DNA from: Hexactinellida sp. DTS-2022
Lineage: Eukaryota; Porifera; Hexactinellida
Length of the DNA: 64,000 nucleotides
Direction of reading: 5' to 3'
NCBI GenBank assembly: GCA_028753945.1
Contig: JAPNXP010000002.1
Coordinates: 14,639,624 to 14,703,623, forward strand
This document shows positions 12,201 to 17,934 of the stretch, piece after piece. How positions within the stretch are numbered: the stretch's first letter is position 1; the number at the start of each line of letters is the position of its first letter. Below the pieces are notes generated by a model. It saw nothing but the letters and a program-made list of their open reading frames with translations, was not told the origin of the DNA and ran no database searches. The position numbers and the translations under genes were made by a program.

Positions 12201-14009
12201 CATAGCACACAAGAGAACACAGGGGTTATTTTAACTGCGGAATTTGAAGCATTAGCTTTATACATTTATGAAAGAATGTCTCAAAAACCGAGATGCCGAA
12301 TTCAACGCGATTTCGATTCTTCATTAGACAATTTAATCAAGTCTATTATGAACACAAATATCGATTCTAAATTGGGAATGATGCTGGAAGAATTCTTCAG
12401 GTTGGGTGCTAAAATTACGAAGGAGAGTAACGATATAACTTATACTTGGCCAGTTAGAGGCGAGCCGACACATACGATCTCAAGAGGATCTCTGAAGGAG
12501 ATTTCTGTTCTGTTATTGCAGGCTTGGCACTGCTTAGTATTCACTCGTGATATTTCAACGCTTTTTAACACAAATAATACACAATCTCTTAAAAAACGAT
12601 TTTCACCTTTTATTAGTGATCAGCTTAGGCAATCTACAGAATTCTATCGAACTCTGTTAGAGAAAAAGACTGGAGCTCGTATTGCAATAGAACAAGTCGG
12701 TCGTAATCTCCTGCTTACAGCTAAAGGCCCGGCTAGATCGATTCACGACCTTTACACAGAAATATGTCTAATCGAGAAGAACACTGCGCTCTCTTATAAC
12801 TTCAGAACTCATGCTTGTCATTACATGTTGGATGGTTGCATGTGTTTGGTGATGTACCACCAAGTGACATTTCCCAGGGTTAAGCTACTTACGTACAGTA
12901 CTCCATTATCTAAGCTCCATCATAACTATAATCAGAAATCACATGTCGTGTTAGCTGATAATGCAGTGGATATAAATTGGCTTCAACACTGTGTCGTAAA
13001 ACTACAATCTTTAATGTGGAATCAATTGCAACGTTTTCCCGCGCACGATTCTGACCTTCTGAAGAGGTTGCAGTTTAAAACTAGGTTCGGTTTCTTTTAC
13101 ATTTTAGACGGACTGGAAGCGCTCCAGAATGTTGGAGTTGCTCTTTCTTTAGAAGAATTCGAAAAGTGTTTACTAAATTCCAAAAGGTTCCCTAAACATC
13201 TTCTCAGTCAATACCAAGAAGACGACAATCCCAACAAGTTCGACAAGAAGAAAACACTGCCTAAACAAGCTCGTAAGTCAACTAAGCAAAAAACAAGATC
13301 ATTAAGTAGCGCTTTTTGTCCTGGAATACAAGTGGGGGTGGGCTCTTCACAAAAACCACAATGTGTGTACCAACGAGCTCTCGAGGCCTGTGGATTCAAG
13401 CCAATTGAGTTAGAAAATTCAAGAGTGTGGAGAATTGATGTTAAGGGAACTATTAAGAGAGATTTACAAATTGACTTCAACAGTAATTTTGAAGTAATTA
13501 AAATCGGTGAACGTCCATTTATTTGGATGTTGGCTACAATAGTAGGAGATCGGAGAGATCCTCTTACCATTGATAAAGTACATGATATTAGGTTGCGCGT
13601 TGAGAGCTACAAGTCCATGGACATTGATTCTCAACTGTTTACACATATTTTTCATGATAAAATTGACTCTCCGATCCTTTCGGTAGGAGAAGATGGATTT
13701 CCTATACTTCTTAACAAATATCTCTGTAATCGCGTTAAGTTAATAAAGCACAATGCTTCAATTCAGTACTACAAACTAGACGATTGTATAGCTAAAATAT
13801 GCCTTGGGTTTGAGTACAGTGGAGATAATGTGATGAGATGTAGGCAGTTTTGGGAACTGTCTCTGCATCACAGCGAAACTGAGCTCAGAGAAGCCGTCGC
13901 GTCTGGCTGTAGACTTAAAGATATCCAAACAATTGTCACCAAAGCTGTGGAAATCTCTTTAAAAGTTTCTAATGCAATTTCTCGCATTTTAGGAAATACA
14001 GTTACTTAA
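6291..14009 (+). CDS. Helicase / RNA-dependent RNA polymerase / nucleotidyltransferase fusion protein
   Basis: This is a 2572-aa uninterrupted frame. N-terminus: C3, C6, C51, C55, C58 may bind zinc. Residues ~160-620 are a Dicer/RIG-I-type SF2 helicase: Q-motif REYQ (163-166), Walker A PTGAGKT (183-189), DECH box (282-285), GLTASP (313-318), motif IV IIIFVHTR (493-500), STSVLEEGLDVP (557-568), motif VI QSKGRAR (587-593). Residues ~1040-1700 are a eukaryotic cellular RdRP (QDE-1/RDR family): TDGAGKIS (1194-1201), 'LAGLKGVL', 'KNPCLHPGD' and the catalytic loop DLDGD (1470-1474). Residues ~1790-2100 are a polymerase-beta-like nucleotidyltransferase: G1837-S1838, SDLDL with D1849 and D1851, third acid D1926, then a PAP-type helical domain. 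Every key residue is present. The predicted role is to copy RNA into dsRNA for small-RNA amplification, with built-in unwinding and non-templated 3' nucleotide addition. The tail (2100-2572) is unassigned and has a basic linker near 2325-2345. It is not a viral polymerase type. Confidence 0.93.
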   Translation: MDCINCLTRLLKTDSLCFYNPSEKSINLIVKHEQFVIQETNFKIEGSTTKCDIKCPNCSSIVGKKLPMGPSQTMILAFGNEKVKLLNRRLDKKTEKWSVVFKQTPFNVISVRTDSNFFGKPPKLQNTVSLPQTELVITQPIIFASKLPDFIYTDLLTSDVVPREYQIAAYIEALQRDLLVVIPTGAGKTLIATIVAARMKQLNPDLMVLFVAERVPLVFQQGEAISYDTDLDVCCLSSENSTRLKRNQLIEGEYDVLVSTAGAYVNLEQELGINRFCCVIFDECHHASKAHNYVKILEKIGECSAGNKPRVVGLTASPPSVKGDLVATEKLLNEFRQHFFNAPIYYNSSLESTAYTDKSIEKQIVPSNKDISFISYNNILKNELVTMANVINRTLGSPVIVVENWGSVKIRFQLLKMLYHLEASYNVAIDVTVKSMKKICTALDITEMLGVTYANRILEDLEVYSKLENSQNLSPRLQSLRELLLTLDAFSKIIIFVHTRQIAQILTTLLKEDPVIVSKYSPQKIVGQYGVLGMGWESEQKDILEKFRHGSCNLLVSTSVLEEGLDVPECDVVIRFDGIKSLTSFKQSKGRARKLEGSRFIMILSEDEHAAFNDIQASEFIVRKVLEEQHSLCPIPTRQTTDIQQHIMADTVKPDNSDCSIIQSTECAAEFYIAGAQEPVDLQECISELLLDKYFLRVKLIDKAKSKAEWKSKNIFPISDAMLTLGLQCQSHNIYPMYKKLTVDWDFTLNHKRIHVWSRILLSFTKELLTTDHWSVKSIQWGKFNSAYSFYSAKHCKLINGELSFQLEPSTVKGNLKRAILIKIQTELTILINFVTIYRFIFADWTDEAVTLYFPLSSSPIINQSEDKNTTRLTAENSQYLEMFGQFPVIGIKLEYSKSNWSYLWSFLHSSTNFPVPIFDTRISIQTPQLIVHNTLSNHPSYWDKLVQDCLWALSVLKCSRYVCIPEDSIGLISKLIDRHSHQSSCEYSTISLWRLLLVISSPKAPYFMDLFKEFSMQVQYVYDKQLSTPLIPPNYMNIECAMVTPSRVICLQPILTQSSRLFRNYPNERFLNLAFRDEQGQPLQAKGIFMFVKKIIRTGVEIDGNKFHFLICSGSQLRVKRAIFIHIQDAKSAVKRISDIRYELVGNSPIYNETKYLSRLGLFCTSDHPSYSIRESETHCLPDLIATNDLLLTDGAGKISRSLAIKIINKLRIENQTLIGSPSALQVRLAGLKGVLTVVDKGSDPDFKRVAHPCDIIYRKSMRKIDWTDSTLCIVKYANYNQLFLNMQFINLISSLEDSLSKWKPGIRLKSLFEQYINNIALIFTDSDIANKELLSNLANYFEDIVAHFDILSEPYHLSLLRCIYTYKVKTLLKSSRIPIKDACLLMGIPDPIGVLNDGEISVSFQTEPKSDIMRLNGRVLVYKNPCLHPGDLLTPIAVDKSELYYLVNVVVFPTTGATSLPASSGGSDLDGDEFAIIWDNTLIPPKCATVEPLNYDLVLKRALALKGNCNNEENTKILVQNNPCIQDDLAAAYHSVVSNDSLGIISHYHLSICDQKPLGACDPLSVELAEAASLAVDSPKTGIIPVIPKEAKMLIAENGYPDFMQKTEYTSYSSSKLLGEFYQMTKSIGYETSEWNQLKHDLKGQFQGCYIPARALKTQGYRSYLKDANFRYHEYANALQRIMLSFGVETEAEAIMSLIIECHPMLSADKGKITDSLKTAIEYLVREFREIFHRDTPQSNLLAKASAWYQAAYSKRGETVFLSFPWIVGDYLCRIAPVMTHSSGLYSCMGQSAKEYICKNSDYIKSVVDSKLCVLPQVQACINENGPLFTITAFGSVPCYLCGLQSDLDLSISLTAKGIETVSGSADYKSLSSKLKQAHILNTFISPCVTEISNEIQNKITATPPIISLTIDSPQEGCTEIQIDLAIDSDGVQKSEYIKRLYVETRGVFFAWLWIIVHWARHVGILKFHSTQENTGVILTAEFEALALYIYERMSQKPRCRIQRDFDSSLDNLIKSIMNTNIDSKLGMMLEEFFRLGAKITKESNDITYTWPVRGEPTHTISRGSLKEISVLLLQAWHCLVFTRDISTLFNTNNTQSLKKRFSPFISDQLRQSTEFYRTLLEKKTGARIAIEQVGRNLLLTAKGPARSIHDLYTEICLIEKNTALSYNFRTHACHYMLDGCMCLVMYHQVTFPRVKLLTYSTPLSKLHHNYNQKSHVVLADNAVDINWLQHCVVKLQSLMWNQLQRFPAHDSDLLKRLQFKTRFGFFYILDGLEALQNVGVALSLEEFEKCLLNSKRFPKHLLSQYQEDDNPNKFDKKKTLPKQARKSTKQKTRSLSSAFCPGIQVGVGSSQKPQCVYQRALEACGFKPIELENSRVWRIDVKGTIKRDLQIDFNSNFEVIKIGERPFIWMLATIVGDRRDPLTIDKVHDIRLRVESYKSMDIDSQLFTHIFHDKIDSPILSVGEDGFPILLNKYLCNRVKLIKHNASIQYYKLDDCIAKICLGFEYSGDNVMRCRQFWELSLHHSETELREAVASGCRLKDIQTIVTKAVEISLKVSNAISRILGNTVT

Positions 14010-14144
14010 TTAACCGAGTTTCTATGCAGTAGTTTCATATCTTTATATTATTATTGTATTTTGTGATATAATTTATTTCACCATAAGAACATGATTACGT
14101 ATACAATCATATTAACTAAATACATAAGAAAAGACTAAATATAA

Positions 14145-14150
14145 TAATAA
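14145..14150 (+). terminator. Probable polyadenylation signal of the RdRP fusion gene
   Basis: AATAAA lies 136 bases downstream of the RdRP stop, before the convergent SLC27A gene (last coding base 14223). The 213-bp convergent spacer is otherwise AT-rich and without features. Confidence 0.45.
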
Positions 14151-14222
14151 ATATTCGAATATAGTGGATAACATAAGGCACGCACAGTAAGCAGAGTAAT
14201 ATGAGGGGGGATGGGTAGTAAG

Positions 14223-16157
14223 TCAGAGCCTAAGTTTGCTCTCCATCAAAAGGTCAAATAGTTCAGTGTCGAGAGGCACATACTTGTTGCACCTGGGGTC
14301 GAGAAAGAATATTGGATCAGTCACTGAGTTGACATCAAATCCTGCCTTCTTGAAATTCACCTTGCTGTACTTGTACGTAACTGTCAGCTCCGGTGCCGCT
14401 ATCAATCGGATGAACAGAGGCACAGAGTAGTGAGGTAGCCTCTGCCTGAAGCTGGCCAGCAGACTGTCCAAATCGATCTCGGGTTTAGCAATGGCAGCCA
14501 TGCCCGCTCTACCCTCGATGCCAGGTATGGCAACCGAGTATACAACGACGTCGTCATGACCAATAATAGAAGTGATGATGGATTCCACTTCACTTGTGCT
14601 AACGTTCTCTCCTTTCCACCGGAATGTATCACCTCTTCGATCTAGAAAAGTTAGAAAGCCTAGCTCATTGCAAGATAGCACGTCTCCTGTCCTAGAATAG
14701 GTGTCTCCTTCAATGCAAACATTACGAATAATTCTCTTCTTAGTCGCCTCATCTGACAAATAACCAATGAATTTTTTCGGTCCATCCTTAACCATACCCA
14801 GTATCTCCCCAGGCTCATTGGGTTCACAGCGAATACACAATCCATTCGATGATCGGACAGGCTCGCCTGTCTCGGGATCAAGTTTGGCAAGAAAGTTTAT
14901 GTTATAGAACAATTTTAGGATCGGGATATCCTTCAGAGAAACTGGGAGAAAGCCTACATACCCTGGCTCTGATACGATATTTGCTGTTCCGCCATAGCCT
15001 TCTGTTGAACCGTACGCCTCGATAATCTGTGATATCTGAAACCTATTCTTAAAGTCATGCCATAGACAAGGTCTTAGTCCATTCCCGATTGCTCGAGTGA
15101 CCTTGTGGCCTATGTCCGTAGCTTTATTGGGCTGTGTCAGTAAATAGCGACACAATTCCCCTATGTAGAAGATAACAGTGCAGTTGTGAGTATGACAATC
15201 CTCCCAGAATTGACTCGCACTGAACTTCTGCTTTAGCAGCATGCTACTCCCAGATTCCAGCATCGTGCAACCCGCCAGAAGGAGGGCACTGGTGTGATAG
15301 AGAGGCAGGGTTACATACAGCACGTCATCAGGTACCACATTTGCTATGAGTTTAAACGCAGAGCCAAAAAGGTTGGCTTTATTGTGTGGAATAACACATG
15401 CCTTAGGGAGACCAGTTGTTCCAGATGTGTATATGTAGCAGAAGGTAGACTTAGCAGTGATATTGCTGTCTCTATCATCTGGTGCAGTATTCGGGCAGTC
15501 TCGACTGAGTTGTATAATGTCCCTGTAGTGCGTTGCGGTCTCTCCTCGGCACAGGGAATAGTACAGCATGTTCGTGTCTAGGTGCTCTTCCACACACTTG
15601 ACATTATCACTGAGAGAGTTGGAAACTATTACACCCTTGCATGATGCGGTTTTAATCGCGTGGACCAACTGCTGATCTCGAATGTTGAAGTTTACTAGCG
15701 AAACGGGACAGCCTAGCTGGGATAATGCCACGAGAATAACAAAAAACTCTGGACAGTTCTCTGCAATCAGTGCAACGGTGTCCCCCACCTCTAGACTAGT
15801 GTTTGTTGATATAAAGTTAGACACTTTGTTTGCCGCTGAAACAATGTCTATATAAGTCCATTGCTCATCGTTGAACATAACTGCTACTTTATTTGGGGAT
15901 GTTTCTGCCCATTTCTTCCATTTCTTATGGTAAGTTTCATTTATTTTGATGAATCGCTTTTCTTCTTTTCCAAGATGCACCATCATTTTGACTAGCTTCA
16001 TATCTCTCCTAATGGTTTGTTTTATGCGCCAAATAACATGCCAGCCTCCTAATAGGATGTATATAGAGGGGAGGGTAACTAGAAATGCCATTGCGCTAGC
16101 ACTAGCCCAAGACACTAGGACTCCAAAGATAATCGAGATCCACAACCTTTTCCCCAT
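14223..16157 (-). CDS. SLC27A: SLC27A-type fatty acid transport protein / very-long-chain acyl-CoA synthetase, copy 1
   Basis: This single-exon, 644-aa protein has the usual length for the FATP family (620-690 aa). It has a hydrophobic N-terminal segment (residues ~8-40), an AMP-binding P-loop 'YTSGTTGLPKACVIPH', the adenylation motif 'EAYGSTEG' and the FATP signature 'DRRGDTFRWKGENVSTSEVE'. 'KFSASQFWEDC' and 'YIGELCRYLLTQP' are also typical of SLC27A. The enzymes activate long and very long fatty acids to acyl-CoA at the ER or plasma membrane and so drive uptake. The gene is convergent with the RdRP gene. It is the inverted twin of the gene at 18281-20215. The two differ at few residues except in a dense patch just after the P-loop (residues ~258-275), where copy 1 reads NKANLFGSAFKLIANVV. 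Confidence 0.93.
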   Translation of the reverse strand: MGKRLWISIIFGVLVSWASASAMAFLVTLPSIYILLGGWHVIWRIKQTIRRDMKLVKMMVHLGKEEKRFIKINETYHKKWKKWAETSPNKVAVMFNDEQWTYIDIVSAANKVSNFISTNTSLEVGDTVALIAENCPEFFVILVALSQLGCPVSLVNFNIRDQQLVHAIKTASCKGVIVSNSLSDNVKCVEEHLDTNMLYYSLCRGETATHYRDIIQLSRDCPNTAPDDRDSNITAKSTFCYIYTSGTTGLPKACVIPHNKANLFGSAFKLIANVVPDDVLYVTLPLYHTSALLLAGCTMLESGSSMLLKQKFSASQFWEDCHTHNCTVIFYIGELCRYLLTQPNKATDIGHKVTRAIGNGLRPCLWHDFKNRFQISQIIEAYGSTEGYGGTANIVSEPGYVGFLPVSLKDIPILKLFYNINFLAKLDPETGEPVRSSNGLCIRCEPNEPGEILGMVKDGPKKFIGYLSDEATKKRIIRNVCIEGDTYSRTGDVLSCNELGFLTFLDRRGDTFRWKGENVSTSEVESIITSIIGHDDVVVYSVAIPGIEGRAGMAAIAKPEIDLDSLLASFRQRLPHYSVPLFIRLIAAPELTVTYKYSKVNFKKAGFDVNSVTDPIFFLDPRCNKYVPLDTELFDLLMESKLRL

Positions 16158-16319
16158 TTATTGTCTGTAGTTTTCCAAATCTCTTTGTTATAGTCGCTCT
16201 ATTATAATGAATTCATATTCATAGATATTGATTTCAACTTAATTGAACTCGTGACTTTTCTATTATTAGTTTGCCATGCGTAACTCGGATTTAATTACCA
16301 ACTGAATGACTTGCTCTAT

Positions 16320-16420
16320 TATTTTTGGACGCCAGATCGTAAGATACAAACAAGAGTTCTATTCGATTGAACAGTTTCTAAGCTCGATGCAAACAAATCA
16401 ATGTATTGTTTCTAGCCAGA
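16320..16420 (+). pseudogene. Remnant resembling ERCC4 5' end and first intron
   Basis: Bases ~16325-16345 resemble the start of ERCC4 exon 1 ('GAGCGTCAGATCG' at ~22376 versus 'GGACGCCAGATCG' here). Bases ~16353-16412 match ERCC4 intron 1 up to its 3' splice site (~22718-22775), sharing 'CGATGCAAAC' and 'AATGTATTGTTTC'. The intervening exon 1 sequence is missing. The mirror image is at ~17985-18095 in the right arm. So the duplicated block originally ran from SLC27A across its divergent neighbour ERCC4. The identity rests on short matches. Confidence 0.5.
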
Positions 16421-16505
16421 TCCTATCTGCCTGCCATGTAAATCAAATCAAATTTTTGAAAATTTCATTTGATTTGATTCTAAAATATTACAAATTATTT
16501 TTTAA

Positions 16506-16910
16506 TTGGCGAGCCCAAGAGTTTGTTGCTGCGAACACACATTGTGGTTTTTGTGTACACATTCCCACCCACTTGTATTCCAAGACAAAATATACTACTT
16601 AAAGATTTTTTTGCATAGGTTACTTGAGAACAGGTTTAAGCAGTGTTTTCTTAAACTTGTTGTGATTGTTGTCTTCTTGGTGTTGACTGAGATGTTCGGG
16701 AACCTTTTGGAATTTAGCAAACTCTTTTAGAATTCTTCTAAAGAAACAGAATCTCCAACATTCTGGAGCGCTTCCAGCCTGTCTGAAATGTAAAAAACCG
16801 AACAACCCGTTATTACTGAGTGTTGCTGTGTGTATATGTTTCTGGTTTGAGTAGTACAAAACCGAAGTCTTAATATTTGCTACGGAACATGTCGACATTA
16901 TTCTATCAAT
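16506..16910 (-). pseudogene. Chimeric pseudogene: HYDIN fragment joined to RdRP-protein C-terminal fragment
   Basis: Read on the minus strand, ~16865-16805 matches HYDIN bases ~1078-1150 ('IHTATLSNNGLF' here, 'IHTAILCNNGLF' in HYDIN). It then runs without a gap into ~16800-16506, which matches RdRP bases ~13085-13390, including 'GGAAGCGCTCCAGAATGT' and 'GGAATACAAGTGGG'. Identity is about 80% by eye, with indels and stops. The two sources lie 12 kb apart in the same orientation, and the join falls where both read TTCGGTTT-like sequence. An open frame of 103 codons (16620-16931) covers part of it, but no function is implied. Confidence 0.75.
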
Positions 16911-17039
16911 ATAATATTGTATGGCTCCCAAAGTATTAAAATGTTACTAATTTAGAAACCCACCCGTTATTCCCTGTTAAATTTAATTTCATTACCTATT
17001 TCAGTGACTCCCAAAACTCGAAAAAGTGCGTCGGATATT

Positions 17040-17420
17040 TAGCCATTTGTCATTTTAACACCGCTGATATTCAACAGACTGGCTAACTTGTTGATAAAAT
17101 CTGTAACCATTAACCGACATTAGCGACGGTTAACCGAATCCAGCCTTCTAGGACCTATAATATTCGTTGGAAGCTAGCCTCTAGGTTCATTTTGAATTTT
17201 CAATAATTTGATACCTATTTTTGTAAACAACAACAATACATACATATTCATATTAGAAATTTATAAAAGCGAAATTCGTGTTCAGCATACTTGTTACCTA
17301 TTATAACATTTGGAAGTTAGTTTCTCAAATATAAATGCGGTTTCTATTCCTATTTTTTTCTTTAATACAATCCGGACAAACAAACATACACACAACAATC
17401 GAGTTTCAATAATTAAATTA
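17040..17420 (-). repeat. Dispersed repeat, Helitron-like terminus (copy 2)
   Basis: On the minus strand this copy has the terminal stretch 'CTCGATTGTTGTGTG' followed by TTTGT repeats and 'GTCCGGATTGTA', as in the copies at 20506 and 36437. The order of blocks is the same as in the 20506 copy. Confidence 0.5.
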
Positions 17421-17934
17421 ATTAATTAACAACTTATGAAAATTGGAATTCCCCAATCAAATTATCATGGGTAACATTCTTAATTTACCTAGAATGAATT
17501 GATAGTTAATGTTAAATTTGAAAGCTATGCCGCGAAATGGCTTTTAACTTGATGCACACAGACACGAACGAACAAAGGCCATAAAAAGGGGACTTTGCGA
17601 GGAATTATATTTAATACACCACACAGATTTATATTTCTAAATAATTGGGCTCATCGCTTAGTAAGGCCTTCATCGACTGCTAATTGAGACGCGAAGCGAC
17701 CGAGAGCAAAGATCTGGTAATTTACAAATGGTTTAAAATAACTTGAAATTACTTTGAAAACGATTTGAAAATGAGTTGAAAATCATTTGAAATAATTTGA
17801 ATTACGTGTAATATGAAAATGATTGAAATTTGAAAATGATTTAACTTGATGCCCGCATACACGAACGAACATAGACCATAAAAAGGGACTTTGCGAGGAA
17901 TTTATTTAATATACCATGTAAAGATTTATACTAG

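Larger units (their letters stand above)
14196..16470. repeat. Left arm of a large inverted duplication
   Basis: The reverse complement of this arm matches ~17935-20240 over its whole length. The match runs from ~27 bp past the SLC27A stop, through the gene, to ~310 bp upstream of its start. The coding part is about 95% or more identical by eye; the upstream flank is more diverged. Together with the right arm it forms an imperfect palindrome of ~2.3-kb arms around a ~1.5-kb spacer. Confidence 0.85.
16471..17934. other. Spacer of the inverted duplication: pseudogene debris and dispersed repeats
   Basis: After the chimeric pseudogene (16506-16910) this spacer holds no credible gene. Bases ~17040-17560 are a reverse-complement copy of the dispersed repeat seen at ~20390-20900. 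Bases ~17530-17640 and ~17840-17930 are two diverged direct copies of a unit containing 'GACTTTGCGAGGAATT', also found near 58000 in the opposite orientation. The short stretch 17740-17830 is a degenerate 'TTGAAAATGATTTGAA' simple repeat. Confidence 0.6.

Noticed and set aside
16306-16602. 98-codon plus-strand frame between the SLC27A gene and the pseudogene
   Set aside because: It crosses the ERCC4-like remnant and the RdRP-derived fragment in different frames. It has no consistent composition and is chance.
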